Shown in pieces: positions 1-9,696 of a stretch of 64,000 nucleotides of DNA. Location of the stretch: the NCBI RefSeq assembly GCF_013149275.1, contig NZ_JABGNA010000001.1, positions 744,001-808,000 on the forward strand, given 5' to 3'. Made by a program: the position numbers and the translations under genes. The notes below the pieces were generated by a model. It had not been told where the DNA came from and did not search any database. It saw only the letters and a list, made by a program, of their open reading frames with translations. The DNA comes from Mucilaginibacter sp. SG564 (GTDB lineage Bacteria; Bacteroidota; Bacteroidia; Sphingobacteriales; Sphingobacteriaceae). Each line of letters starts with the position of its first letter. The stretch's first letter is position 1.

Positions 1-652
1 CAGATTGGGTGTAGGTAGTAGCAATATTATCATAACCCAACACAGATATATTAACTGATGCTTGTGGGGAGGCAAACTGGTATGCGGATATAGATGGCAT
101 CCATTTTAAAGCATCCGCTTCTGTCAGATATTGATTTTTATCCACAACCATCCAATGGTTGGCATTGGTGAGATTAAAAGTGTTTCCTGGTTTGCTGCTA
201 CCAATTGCTCTATATGTAATACCTGTACCGTTTGACACCAGATCGCCGGGAGCATAAGTATTTGCCGCGTTATACACCGCTATTTTGCTCGACAGAAAAA
301 TTTTTCCGTTACTGACGTTGTTGTTCCTGTTAGTGAAATAGTAAATTTTACCAGGTGTAGCAGAAGATAAATTGGTATAGTTAAAAAATAAAGGGTTGTT
401 AAGTTGCATGAAAAAAGTGAACTGCGCGCCTGTTTCAATTGCCGTAAACGGTTTTGGAGGATTTATTTTACCATTACAGTTTACCCCGGTAATTAACTGG
501 TTGGAGTATTGCCGTGCAATTATTTGATGGCCGCCTAGAGTTTTAACCGTTTGGTTTGAGGGTAAAATATTAAAGTCGGGACATAGTTGATCTTTGTAGT
601 AACTATGCAATAGTTCAACCGTGAACAGACTTCCAAAATTGATATCAATCAT
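1..652 (-). CDS. Hypothetical protein with CBM-like insert, 3' end cut by window edge
   Basis: The frame is open from an ATG at 652 to the window edge (about 217 residues) and its C-terminus lies outside. The start overlaps the stop of the upstream DUF4255 gene in an ATGA arrangement, so the two are probably translationally coupled. There is no signal peptide. Residues about 124-171 resemble a small carbohydrate-binding module of the CBM5/12 type: a pattern of NTYAPGDLV, then TYRAI, then NHW. I do not recognise the whole protein. From its position next to a Pvc16-like gene I infer a structural or tip-associated role in a contractile injection apparatus. That is inference only, because the rest of the locus is not in the window. 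Confidence 0.6.
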   Translation of the reverse strand, partial: MIDINFGSLFTVELLHSYYKDQLCPDFNILPSNQTVKTLGGHQIIARQYSNQLITGVNCNGKINPPKPFTAIETGAQFTFFMQLNNPLFFNYTNLSSATPGKIYYFTNRNNNVSNGKIFLSSKIAVYNAANTYAPGDLVSNGTGITYRAIGSSKPGNTFNLTNANHWMVVDKNQYLTEADALKWMPSISAYQFASPQASVNISVLGYDNIATTYTQS

Positions 653-1245
653 AATGTTTGCAGCGTTTTGTCGTTAACAATAATTTCATGCAGCAGAGGG
701 GTATTTCCTTGTGCAAATTCCTCACTTATACTGATCATCCGCATTTTGTACATAACAGAAGGCAGATATTTTGACCCCAGTATACCCCATAAATTGTTCA
801 TGTCCTGAAATGATAATGTGTTGAGATCCAGGATAAGTTTTTCAACTCCCGCAGGTAAATCGGGTGAGCTAAGTGGTGTAAATACGTTTTGATATTGAAA
901 AAACTGTATGATGAAAGAAAGACGCTTCAACGATTCTGTATAAGTTGAAAGGTTAACCGCGAACAATACATACAGATTGAGGTATATTTTGGGGTTCTTA
1001 TAGGTGGTTTCACTCCCTTGCCGAACATAATTTTCGGGCGATTTACTGATCCTGTCCTCCTCTATGTTAACCAGTGTTATGAATGCGTTCGCCGGATTAT
1101 TTGTGCCGGTAGATCCGGAGGTGTCATTATCATTCCAGGCTATATTAGCTACCTGAATAAAAGAGTTACTGTTGGATGGATCCAACTTTAACCGCAGATA
1201 GCTATCCAGATGCGTGTTCAAGAATGTTAAAGCCTGATCTATCAT
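649..1245 (-). CDS. DUF4255 / Pvc16-like tail-terminator family protein
   Basis: A 198-residue protein beginning MIDQALTFLNTHLDSYLRLK, which matches the N-terminal pattern of the DUF4255 (Pvc16_N) family and is close to the usual family length. In extracellular contractile injection systems this protein is thought to cap the sheath and tube. No signal peptide or membrane segment is visible, as expected for a cytoplasmically assembled particle. Its stop overlaps the start of the next gene by four bases. Sheath, tube, baseplate and AAA+ genes are not in the window, so only the edge of such a locus can be claimed. DUF4255 proteins also occur outside complete injection loci. Confidence 0.72.
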   Translation of the reverse strand: MIDQALTFLNTHLDSYLRLKLDPSNSNSFIQVANIAWNDNDTSGSTGTNNPANAFITLVNIEEDRISKSPENYVRQGSETTYKNPKIYLNLYVLFAVNLSTYTESLKRLSFIIQFFQYQNVFTPLSSPDLPAGVEKLILDLNTLSFQDMNNLWGILGSKYLPSVMYKMRMISISEEFAQGNTPLLHEIIVNDKTLQTL

Positions 1246-1488
1246 TGTAATAAAGTTTATACTGGTTTAAAATGCTGCCTTATAAAGGGATGTATAAAAC
1301 AGCTGCTTAATAATTTCAGGGAGAATTATTATGATGTAAAATTAGGAGCTTAATTATTAATTAATACGCGTACTTTTACTAAAAACACCTCAAATGCCTG
1401 CGTATTTTTACGCGACTTTATTGTGTCCTTTTGATAGTATATCTATTCTGTAATTGAGATAGTTAACTAAAGTTGATATTTAGAGCCT

Positions 1489-1510
1489 GGTATTATAAAA
1501 GTATAATACC
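1489..1510. repeat. Perfect 9-bp inverted repeat
   Basis: GGTATTATA and TATAATACC are separated by AAAG. The stem is AT-rich and has no T-tract on either side, so an operator or mRNA hairpin upstream of the DUF4255 gene is as likely as a terminator. Confidence 0.5.
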
Positions 1511-1599
1511 AATTATGTATTTTTTATACTGGTTGAAAAAAATATATGCTATTTAGGCATACAGAAGAAAAAAATCTTATGAACGGGCAAAACATTTTA

Positions 1600-1636
1600 A
1601 AACAAAAAAGGAAAGCATATGCCTTCCTTTTTTGTT
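1600..1636 (-). terminator. Rho-independent terminator of the SusCD operon
   Basis: A stem of AAGGAAGGCATATGCTTTCC type (minus strand) is flanked by A and T runs on both sides. It lies 19 bases beyond the susD-like stop. The symmetric A/T flanks could make it bidirectional. Confidence 0.75.
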
Positions 1637-1654
1637 CTAAATAAACGAATCTGA

Positions 1655-3187
1655 TTAATATCCTGGATTCTGATACATTGTAACCGGGTTTAACTTGGTT
1701 TCGTTAAACGGAATAGGGAAAAACCTATCTTTTGTAGTAAAGTTTGATAACAGAGCTGAGCCGAAGTCTGCCTGCTTTTTACTGTGAAAATATGCTACTA
1801 ATTCATCGGTAGTGAAAGTACGTAACAGGTCAAATAAACGGTGATGTTCAAAGGCCAGTTCAACACGTCTTTCATGTAATATAGCCAGTTTAAGGGTTGG
1901 GTATTTAGCACTGTAGGTGGGGTCTTGTGAAGAAACTTCATAAGTAGGCATACCAGCTCTCGCACGTACCATATCTACATATTGAATAGCAGCTGTATTG
2001 TTACCCAGGTACATATTTACCTCGGCAAGCATCAGGATAACATCAGCATAACGCATCAGGATCCAGTCATTACCTCCGTACCCATTTTTACCCGCTCCTG
2101 AACTTGCATCCCTAAACTTGGTAACAAACCAATCTTTAACCGTAGCATCATTGGCAAACTTGATGGAGAATGCGCCACGTGGATCATTAGCTTCATAATC
2201 ATTCACAAGGTCATGTGTTACGTTATTACCAACACTACTTGATGATTTTAGAGAGTTAATGGTTTCGCCTTTAGCCTGATTGTTTGCCGCTATGCTTGAA
2301 CTGTAAACCGGATCGCCCTGTATATTTACAATTTGCCAGATAAGCTCGGGGCAAGTACCCTTTTTGGTTACATCAAATACATCGGTGTAAGGGATATCTT
2401 TTAAGTTAGCAAAAGTTTTGGCGTTATAAGCTGCTGTAAGGCTTGTTAAGGCATTATTTAAATTTGTTGTTTTATTGGCAGCATCTAATGTTGTAGCCAT
2501 TGTTAAATAAACCTGTCCCAATAAGGTATTTACAGCAGCAAGTGATATACGACCAATTGTGCCTGCCGCCTGGGTAGCAGGTAGGGGGCTGCTTTGAGCA
2601 TCCTTTAAATCGGCAACTATTTGTGCATAAACTGCGATCTGCGGGTTACGTGCTGTACTCGCGGCAACCTCATTGAGGTCTGTAAATTGTTTTGTAACCA
2701 GCGGTACATCGCCCCATTCCCTAACCATGTGAAAATATATTAAAGCACGGATAAATTCAGCCTCGGCTTTATATTGCTGTTTGGTTGCGGGTTTGGCAAA
2801 GTTTACCTTATCAATATTAGATAATACAATGTTACAGTTGGATATAACGGAGTACATAGCACTCCAATGTGAGTACAAGTAACTGTTGGTAGGTATTAAT
2901 GAAAAGTTATTAAACCCAAAAGGCTCGCCTGCGTTAGATTGATTATCATTTGTCCCGGTATCATCAGAACGTTGGTCGGTCCACAGATCACTGCCTTCAC
3001 CTATGGTATTACCGCTTCTTAATAGCGCATAACAACCATTAACCGCTAATAATACATCATTTTCGGTTTTGAAAGACGAACTTATTAACGAACCATCGGG
3101 GTTAGTTTGCTCCAAAAAGTTTTTTTTACAAGAACCCAGCGCAAATAACGCAATCAGACAAACTAGCTTTATATTTATATTCTTCAT
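1655..3187 (-). CDS. RagB/SusD family nutrient uptake outer-membrane lipoprotein
   Basis: A 510-residue SusD-like surface lipoprotein that would sit as a lid on the neighbouring SusC channel and bind its glycan or other ligand outside the outer membrane. The N-terminus is a lipoprotein signal, with lipobox LGSC giving the acylated cysteine near residue 20, followed by the typical KKNFLEQTNP start of mature SusD proteins. TPR-like helical stretches (for example LNEVAASTARNPQIAVYAQI) and the C-terminal sequence FFPIPFNE are family features. The gene lies 23 bases downstream of the SusC-like gene and ends before a terminator. The ligand cannot be read from the sequence. Confidence 0.95.
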   Translation of the reverse strand: MKNINIKLVCLIALFALGSCKKNFLEQTNPDGSLISSSFKTENDVLLAVNGCYALLRSGNTIGEGSDLWTDQRSDDTGTNDNQSNAGEPFGFNNFSLIPTNSYLYSHWSAMYSVISNCNIVLSNIDKVNFAKPATKQQYKAEAEFIRALIYFHMVREWGDVPLVTKQFTDLNEVAASTARNPQIAVYAQIVADLKDAQSSPLPATQAAGTIGRISLAAVNTLLGQVYLTMATTLDAANKTTNLNNALTSLTAAYNAKTFANLKDIPYTDVFDVTKKGTCPELIWQIVNIQGDPVYSSSIAANNQAKGETINSLKSSSSVGNNVTHDLVNDYEANDPRGAFSIKFANDATVKDWFVTKFRDASSGAGKNGYGGNDWILMRYADVILMLAEVNMYLGNNTAAIQYVDMVRARAGMPTYEVSSQDPTYSAKYPTLKLAILHERRVELAFEHHRLFDLLRTFTTDELVAYFHSKKQADFGSALLSNFTTKDRFFPIPFNETKLNPVTMYQNPGY

Positions 3188-3210
3188 TTGCTTCAGAATT
3201 AATTTTTGAA

Positions 3211-6200
3211 TTAAAAAGTTGCCTTAACACCCAAATTGTATGACCGTACCAATGGGTAAACACCATAATCAATACCTGGAGTAAGGTTTGTATTCTGTGA
3301 ACCGCTATAGCTATAATTATAATTAACTTCGGGGTTATAACCTTTGTATTTGGTAATAGTAAAGCCGTTGTTAACAGCACCATATATTTTCAATGAGCCT
3401 AAACCCAGGTTACGACTTATATAATCTGATTTAAGTGTGTAACCCAAAGTCATATTGGTGTTTCTTAAGAAAGAGCCACTCTGTAAATAAAAAGTTGATA
3501 GCCTGGTGCTGTTACTTTGAGTACTACCACGTGATGCACGATAAACACTTCCCGCACCCGGATCGGCAGCATTACGGTAACGATCGGCAACATCAGCATA
3601 TTGGTTACCAGAACCTTCCATGTTGTACAGGTAGTAATCTTGTCCGTCAACTATCTGATTACCATAAGAACCCGCAAATGCTGAACTGAAATAGAAGTTT
3701 TTGAAGGTTGCATTTATGGCAAAACCATAGGTGAATTTAGGATATGGAGTGCCAATAATGCCCGCGTCTTTCGCATTAATTACGCCATCGCCATTAACAT
3801 CCTTAAAATAAAGATCGCCAGCCTGTATCGGGGTAGTAGAAAATGTTGAAATAGGTGGACCTTTAATTTTATAACCAGCCGGATAAGATTGTGTAGCCGG
3901 ATTATAGTTAGCACGATCTGCAGCTATGTTAGCCAGATCGGCCTGACTTACTATCCCGGCAACTTTATAACCGTAGAACATACCTACGGGCTGTCCTGTC
4001 TCGGTAATGTTAGTTAAGTATGAACGCTCCGCACCTGCACTGATAATGGTATTGCTACCACCAAGGTTCAACACTTTGTTTCGGTTTATGGATATGTTAC
4101 CGCTTAGATTTAAGCTGAAATCTTTTTTGGCGATCACCTTACCGTCAACCTGAAAATCAAACCCTTTATTACTTATTCTTGAATCAGGACCTAAATTAGT
4201 GGTAACGGTTGTATTTCCTGAAATAGCAGATATTGGTTCTTTAAATAACAGGTTATAAGAATGGCTTAGGTAATAGTTAACAATAATGAAAAGTCGTCCT
4301 TTAAGTAAGCCCAAATCAGCACCAAAGTTATATTGTGATGTTGATTCCCATGTTAAGCCTGGATCAGCAATATTACCTGCAGTAAGCGAAGGCGCTGTAG
4401 CACCAGGAGTACCAAATACCGCGTTTGCTGGTGGGTTAAAGTATTGTTGAGCAGTATAATTACCAATGTTGTTATTGCCACTTAAGCCCCAGCTGGCGCG
4501 TAACTTAACTGTTGATTGGTCGCCCAGCCAACCGTGATAAAATGACTCATCAGATAAATTCCATCCTGCTGAAACAGATGGAAAATTTGCGTATCTGGTT
4601 TTAGTGCCAAAACGGGAAGATCCATCCGTACGGAATGAGGCTGACAGGAAATATTTACTGTCATAATTATAATTTATCCTGCCCAGGTATGACAATAATG
4701 TATAGGTATCATCTCCTGTTGGTTGTACTCCTTCTATTGGGCTGCTATTGGGTGTAATCAGCGTTATTTGAGCTGGATTGGCGCCCGCTATGTTTGGTAT
4801 ATTATCGTTCTGAAAACCGGTACCCTGTACGGTAAGCACATTATTGGTGGTTTTCTGAGCGGTATAACCTACTAATCCGTCAAAATGGTTTTTACCTAAT
4901 TGCTTGGTGTAGTTCAGCGTAAACTCGCCTAATTGGTCACGATAATCAATGGTTTGGCGTATAGCTTTTGCTGCCTGTATTGATTGAGGTGAACCCGGTG
5001 GGTTTGCCCCATTACTAATATTAGTAGGTAAATAGTAGTTGTAGTTTTCGGCATAGGTTTGCATACCCAGGTTAGCATTGAACGAAAGGCCATCCAGGAT
5101 GGAATAATTGGCATGAGCGTTATAAGTTGCACGGTCACCTACACGATTTATCTTTATTAATGTTGCTGTTGCTATTGGGTTTTCGATTGATTGATAAGCG
5201 TAAGCTGTTGATTGTGCTGCGGCTACGTTTGTCGCAATGCTGCCATCGGCATTGTAAGCCGGGAAGAATGGCATATATATCAATGCACCGAATGCCGGGC
5301 TATGATCCCAACGACCGTCCTGAGTTTCCTGATTGGTAGTTTGAGTAAATGCTATGTTTGCTCCTACTTTTAATCTTTTGCCTATCTGGCCATCAATATT
5401 GGCACGCAGATTTATTTTTTTCTGTCCTGTGCCCAGCATAATACCCGGATTATCCTGGTAACCAGTACTGAAGTAATATCTTGTGCCATTTGAATTGCCC
5501 GAGAACGAAAGACTATGGCTTTGTGTTACCGGGTGACGATACAATTCATCTTGCCAGTCGGTATTAACTGTTTGATGAATAAGCGACTGTGTTTGAAAGT
5601 TATAAAGATAAGGCGGAACGCTTACCGAACCGGCGTTACCTACGTTAGCTATACGTGTAGCGTTATCATCAGAGTACATGGCATCATTCCAGGTATGACC
5701 GGTAGTAACCCACAAGTCATGATAAGAATTGTTACGACCGTCGATTACCAGCTGCGCAAATTGATCTGAATTTAACAAATCAACTTTTTTAGCCAATCCG
5801 TTAACTCCAACCTGAACGTCATATTCAAATTTGCCTTTGCTGTTTTCTTTAGAACCGTGTTTGGTTGTAATAAGTACTACACCACCCGCAGCCCTTGAAC
5901 CGTAAATAGCAGCCGACGCAGCGTCTTTCAATACATCAATTGATTCTATATCATCCGGGTTGATAAATAGATCGTTACCTGCAGCATAACCGTCAATTAC
6001 ATAAAGCGGATCTGAACTTGCAAGGAATGAACCAACGCCACGTACGTTAATTTTGGTAGTGGAGTAGGGCGAACCGCTAACTTGCGATACCTGTACACCC
6101 GCAACTTTACCTACTAAGGCCTGACCAACTGTCGGAGCGGTTAAATTCAGCTCTTCTGATTTAACACTGGCTATAGCTCCCGTAAAATCGCTTTTGCGTA

Positions 6201-6885
6201 CCGTTTGATAACCGATAGCCACAACTTCGTTCAGTATGTTTGTTGATGGCAATAGCTTAACGGTTATCTCCGTGTGTTCGCCAACAACAATTTCCTGGTT
6301 GGTGTAGCCTACAAAAGCAAAAACCAATGTGGTTCCGGGTTCAACAGTAATGGTGAATTTACCGTTGATATCTGTTGCCGTTCCTTTGTGTGATTTTTTT
6401 TCATAAATACTTACACCTGGTAAGGCTAAGCCTTTTTCGTCAACTACGGTTCCGGATATCTTAACGGGGGGCTGTTCTGTTTTTAATGGAGACTTAGGAT
6501 CCAGCTGAGCTTTTTCTACCCTAATCACCACATGGTGATCATCTACCTGGCTAATGGTTCCTTTATAGTTTTTTAACAGCTTTTTTAATACCTCGCTTAT
6601 ACTTTGGTCACTTACATGAAGTGATATGTGTTTTTTAATATCAACAGTGTTATCATACCCGATAACGAAATCCGTTTTTTGTTCAATTAGGGTAAAGGCT
6701 TCCTTAAGTGTAATGTTATCAGCAGTAATTGATATACGGGTATTGTTAATGGTTTGTCCATCGGCTGCAAAGGCTGGACCGGTTAATTGTAACATAAATA
6801 TGATTGCAATTAAAGGGTAAAGCATGGCAGACTTAAGCCTTTTTATTAAATGAACTGGGGGACTGATTCGATAAAAATTTTGCAT
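3211..6885 (-). CDS. SusC/RagA family TonB-dependent transporter with STN domain
   Basis: A 1224-residue outer-membrane TonB-dependent transporter. In order it shows a signal peptide (to about residue 41, ending GPAFA), a secretin/TonB short N-terminal (STN) domain at about 55-105 (ISITADNITLKEAFTLIEQK), a CarboxypepD_reg-like beta-sandwich at about 142-215, the plug (VAIGYQTVRKSDFTGAIASV onward), the SusC signature around DPLYVIDGY, and a beta-barrel ending in KATF. The STN domain is the part that signals to FecR anti-sigma factors, and such a factor and an ECF sigma lie immediately upstream. It is probably cotranscribed with the susD-like gene. The substrate is unknown. Confidence 0.96.
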   Translation of the reverse strand: MQNFYRISPPVHLIKRLKSAMLYPLIAIIFMLQLTGPAFAADGQTINNTRISITADNITLKEAFTLIEQKTDFVIGYDNTVDIKKHISLHVSDQSISEVLKKLLKNYKGTISQVDDHHVVIRVEKAQLDPKSPLKTEQPPVKISGTVVDEKGLALPGVSIYEKKSHKGTATDINGKFTITVEPGTTLVFAFVGYTNQEIVVGEHTEITVKLLPSTNILNEVVAIGYQTVRKSDFTGAIASVKSEELNLTAPTVGQALVGKVAGVQVSQVSGSPYSTTKINVRGVGSFLASSDPLYVIDGYAAGNDLFINPDDIESIDVLKDAASAAIYGSRAAGGVVLITTKHGSKENSKGKFEYDVQVGVNGLAKKVDLLNSDQFAQLVIDGRNNSYHDLWVTTGHTWNDAMYSDDNATRIANVGNAGSVSVPPYLYNFQTQSLIHQTVNTDWQDELYRHPVTQSHSLSFSGNSNGTRYYFSTGYQDNPGIMLGTGQKKINLRANIDGQIGKRLKVGANIAFTQTTNQETQDGRWDHSPAFGALIYMPFFPAYNADGSIATNVAAAQSTAYAYQSIENPIATATLIKINRVGDRATYNAHANYSILDGLSFNANLGMQTYAENYNYYLPTNISNGANPPGSPQSIQAAKAIRQTIDYRDQLGEFTLNYTKQLGKNHFDGLVGYTAQKTTNNVLTVQGTGFQNDNIPNIAGANPAQITLITPNSSPIEGVQPTGDDTYTLLSYLGRINYNYDSKYFLSASFRTDGSSRFGTKTRYANFPSVSAGWNLSDESFYHGWLGDQSTVKLRASWGLSGNNNIGNYTAQQYFNPPANAVFGTPGATAPSLTAGNIADPGLTWESTSQYNFGADLGLLKGRLFIIVNYYLSHSYNLLFKEPISAISGNTTVTTNLGPDSRISNKGFDFQVDGKVIAKKDFSLNLSGNISINRNKVLNLGGSNTIISAGAERSYLTNITETGQPVGMFYGYKVAGIVSQADLANIAADRANYNPATQSYPAGYKIKGPPISTFSTTPIQAGDLYFKDVNGDGVINAKDAGIIGTPYPKFTYGFAINATFKNFYFSSAFAGSYGNQIVDGQDYYLYNMEGSGNQYADVADRYRNAADPGAGSVYRASRGSTQSNSTRLSTFYLQSGSFLRNTNMTLGYTLKSDYISRNLGLGSLKIYGAVNNGFTITKYKGYNPEVNYNYSYSGSQNTNLTPGIDYGVYPLVRSYNLGVKATF

Positions 6886-7006
6886 TTTAAAAGAATTTTT
6901 AATGATTGTAAGGTCGTTTTAAAGGCAGACACTACTTTAATGTCTGATTCAACAGGGGTTGGTGAAGCATTCCCTGTTTTAATAAGCTCGCTATTATTCC
7001 ATGCTT

Positions 7007-7981
7007 TTACAGTTTTTTTAAATTAATTAATACAATCTTATTTTTGATTTGGTAGTGTAAACCTGTGAGGCGGTTAAGTACGTTTAACACATGGTCAAGG
7101 GGCTCATTATTAAAGCTAACGGTGTATAACCGTCTCGTTTTTTCGCCATTAAGTTTTATGGTTACATTATACCATCTTTCGAGGGTTGAGGCAATTTCAT
7201 CCATCGAAGCACTTTGAAAACTTAACTTGTTCTGTTGCCAGCTAATTAAATCGGATGTTTCGACACGGCTAAGGGTATGTATGTTTGTTTGTTCTTCAAA
7301 CATTAGCTGTTGGTTATGCGTAATTGCATCAGCGAATGTTTCGGGTTTACTGTCCGCATTGTTTTTCTCCACCTTTACTTTACCGCTTTTAACGGCTACT
7401 CTTATTTTATGATCCTCTGGATAGGCCTTCACGTCAAACTCGGTACCCAGATCAGTGATAAGTAATTTGCCAGAGTGGATAGTAAAAGGCTTAGCCTCAT
7501 TATGTGTTATGGAGAAAAAAGCTTCACCTGCAAGAAAAATCTCCCTGGTTTTAATACCAAAATTGGATGGTATAAGGATCCGGGAATCAGAGTTAAGACT
7601 AACCATACTGCCGTCTGGCAACGAGAATTTCTTTTTTGCCCCTTTGGATACCACAACGGTAGTATAAGTAACTGTTACATTTTGTTTAGACTCAGTCTGA
7701 TAGTATTTTAACCACCAAATGCCAATCGGGATCAGGATCAGAGCGGCGGCAGCATATAGCCATCTGCGATCAAATAAATTGCGAGGATGATTTAGAAGAA
7801 CGCTATTTATTTTCTCATCCATGTGTGAGAGAAGCTCGAGATCCTCCTTGGTATTTAATTTTTCAATAGGTGTTTTTTCAAAACTGGCAAACCAGTCTTC
7901 AACTATTTTACGTTCCTGGTCATTTGCTTGACCTGATTGATATTTTTCGAATAATTTTTTTACCCTATTGTCCACGTACAA
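7007..7981 (-). CDS. FecR family anti-sigma factor
   Basis: A 324-residue inner-membrane anti-sigma factor. The cytoplasmic N-terminus (about 1-100) should bind the ECF sigma factor encoded next to it. One membrane helix follows at about 105-122 (WLYAAAALILIPIGIWWL). The periplasmic part has the FecR domain (KKFSLPDGSMVSLNSDS, typical) and a C-terminal DUF4974 domain (LSFQSASMDEIASTLERWYN). Family knowledge predicts that substrate binding to the SusC-like transporter is relayed by its STN domain to this protein, releasing the sigma factor. The gene starts 83 bases after the sigma gene and precedes susC by about 120 bases. Confidence 0.95.
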   Translation of the reverse strand: MYVDNRVKKLFEKYQSGQANDQERKIVEDWFASFEKTPIEKLNTKEDLELLSHMDEKINSVLLNHPRNLFDRRWLYAAAALILIPIGIWWLKYYQTESKQNVTVTYTTVVVSKGAKKKFSLPDGSMVSLNSDSRILIPSNFGIKTREIFLAGEAFFSITHNEAKPFTIHSGKLLITDLGTEFDVKAYPEDHKIRVAVKSGKVKVEKNNADSKPETFADAITHNQQLMFEEQTNIHTLSRVETSDLISWQQNKLSFQSASMDEIASTLERWYNVTIKLNGEKTRRLYTVSFNNEPLDHVLNVLNRLTGLHYQIKNKIVLINLKKL

Positions 7982-8064
7982 GGTGCTTTTTATACAGCTC
8001 GTGCATAAGGGTAGTTTGTCCTTTAAGAAAAGGTTAACAATTTGTTACCTTTCCTGCGTTATAT

Positions 8065-8673
8065 TTAGAATCGAAAAAAAACAAAGAGCAGACTAAGCGT
8101 AATGATGAGCATCAAAAGCTCGGGATGGTTATTTCGTAAATTTAACCGAAGACGTTTCAAGGCTTCTGACACATTATTGCGAACGGTTTTTTCTGATATA
8201 TTTAGGATATTAGCAATCTCGCCATTTTTTTTGCCTTCGTTTTTACTCAGATTATAACAAGAACGCATGGTTTCAGGTAGTTGCACTACCAATTGATCTA
8301 TTTTATCTGTAAGTTCACGGGCAAGGCGATGCTCTTCGGCAGAATGAGTCATTTGTTCAATTTTTCCAATCAGATAGTTTTCACCTTTGATCCTGGTGTT
8401 TTTTTTTCGATAGGCTGAAACTACCTGATTACGACTAATGACATATAGATATAATTTAAAGTCATTGATGTTACCTAATTGCTTCCGGTTTGTCCATAGC
8501 ATTATGAATATATCTTGTGTTACATCTCTTGCGTCTTCTTTGCTGGTAAGCCTCGCGTAAACTACATTGAAAACAAATTCTTTATAACGGCAATAAAGTT
8601 CCTGAAAAGCAGCAGTATCGCCCTCACAACATTGAGTTAGCAGCAACTGCTCTGATAAATTGATGTATATCAT
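8065..8673 (-). CDS. ECF RNA polymerase sigma-70 factor (Bacteroidetes expansion family)
   Basis: A 202-residue extracytoplasmic-function sigma factor. Region 2 lies at about 22-90 (YCRYKEFVFNVVYARLTSKEDARDVTQDIFIMLW). Region 4 lies at about 130-178 and has a helix-turn-helix (GKKNGEIANILNISEKTVRN). It is expected to drive the downstream SusC/SusD genes when freed by the FecR protein. The last 18 residues (LLMLIITLSLLFVFFRF) are strongly hydrophobic and could insert in the membrane. A TAAATTTG -7 box lies about 24 bases upstream of the start. Confidence 0.94.
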   Translation of the reverse strand: MIYINLSEQLLLTQCCEGDTAAFQELYCRYKEFVFNVVYARLTSKEDARDVTQDIFIMLWTNRKQLGNINDFKLYLYVISRNQVVSAYRKKNTRIKGENYLIGKIEQMTHSAEEHRLARELTDKIDQLVVQLPETMRSCYNLSKNEGKKNGEIANILNISEKTVRNNVSEALKRLRLNLRNNHPELLMLIITLSLLFVFFRF

Positions 8674-8696
8674 TGATTAGCCCCGAATGAACGCTA

Positions 8697-8704
8697 CAAA
8701 TTTA
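8697..8704 (-). promoter_or_regulatory. Bacteroidetes -7 box (TAAATTTG) for the ECF sigma gene
   Basis: On the minus strand TAAATTTG matches the TAnnTTTG consensus, 24-31 bases upstream of the sigma-factor ATG. No TTG -33 element is found at the usual distance, so this is a partial match only. Confidence 0.4.
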
Positions 8705-8766
8705 ATGAGTGTTTATAGTCGGATTATAAAGCAGGTATTAACAAACTAATATGTTATTGAACGCTA

Positions 8767-9651
8767 CTACCAGGAGGTATTTGTAAACGTTACGTTATTT
8801 TTGCGGGATGAGGATACGGCTATTCCTTTTTGGGTGTCACCTAAAAAGGAAAAACCTTCCAGTTCATCCTGTTTCCCATCAATATTTATCTCTCTGATCA
8901 CCTGTTGCGTTCCTGTTTCTATAGATTTTTTCAGATCTATGTATGTAAAACGCCACATCCTTCCTTCCTTTTGATTTTGAATAAGGACAAGTATATTTTT
9001 TGAAGCTATCCAATGCAAGTTCTGAACCCAGGCGGTGCAGGTAAATTTTTTATATAGTACGCCTTTTTCGCTGGTTCTGGAGGCCTTTTTTAGGGCTTCT
9101 GGATCATACAATCTAACTTCGTTGCCATTATTACCATAATCTGCGGTAGCTACATACCATTTATTATTGTATTTTACATATTCCGGTCTCGTACCCTGAA
9201 TACAGGCATCATCATCAATGGTGTTGATCAGGTTACCATCCAAAGTACCTGTTTTTAAGAGGCCATCCCAGTTAATGCAATAAATAACAGCTTTCCATTT
9301 GGTGCCATCTTTATTCAGACGGATGGAGTTGCCCATAAAAGTGGGCCCGGTACCGTTATAAGCTATACCGGTAGGATGGTTTATTACATCCTGCCCGTTT
9401 GTGGTTAGCTTATATTCTTTATTCATGTAGGTGAGGCTATCCCCTACCAGTCTAAATTCACGGATCATTCCAACCTCCCGGTCACCATATAAAAATATTC
9501 TTCCATGCTGATATGAAATACCCTGGCAGGCGCCTAATGAATCGATGGTTAAGGCACGGGTAACCGTCATATCAACTGTTTTATTAAAAAATGCGGTTAG
9601 CCCTAAGCACAATATAGCTATTGAAATAAACAGTAATTTCTTCATGATCAT
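8767..9651 (-). CDS. Secreted hypothetical protein, probably beta-propeller-like
   Basis: A 294-residue protein with an N-terminal signal sequence (MKKLLFISIAILCLGLTAFF). A second ATG at 9645 gives an equally good start. The mature part has repeated strand patterns (ISYQHGRIFLYGDREVGMIR, PEYVKYNNKWYVATADYG, LHWIASKNILVLIQNQ) that suggest a small propeller, but no family is recognised with certainty. It is 45 bases downstream of the DUF218 gene and 93 bases upstream of the ECF sigma gene, so it probably belongs to this uptake block. No catalytic motif is visible. Confidence 0.75.
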   Translation of the reverse strand: MIMKKLLFISIAILCLGLTAFFNKTVDMTVTRALTIDSLGACQGISYQHGRIFLYGDREVGMIREFRLVGDSLTYMNKEYKLTTNGQDVINHPTGIAYNGTGPTFMGNSIRLNKDGTKWKAVIYCINWDGLLKTGTLDGNLINTIDDDACIQGTRPEYVKYNNKWYVATADYGNNGNEVRLYDPEALKKASRTSEKGVLYKKFTCTAWVQNLHWIASKNILVLIQNQKEGRMWRFTYIDLKKSIETGTQQVIREINIDGKQDELEGFSFLGDTQKGIAVSSSRKNNVTFTNTSW

Positions 9652-9696
9652 TGTTTTGCAGAATTTGAAAATAGTTGCGCCTGATAGCTCGATCTT

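Larger units (their letters stand above)
1246..1654. other. 409-base intergenic region between DUF4255 gene and susD-like gene
   Basis: AT-rich sequence with no convincing gene. It should hold the promoter of the DUF4255 operon (minus strand) and the 3' end of the SusCD operon. It contains a short perfect hairpin at 1489-1510 and a terminator at 1600-1636, listed separately. I see no clear TAnnTTTG box in front of 1245. Confidence 0.6.
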
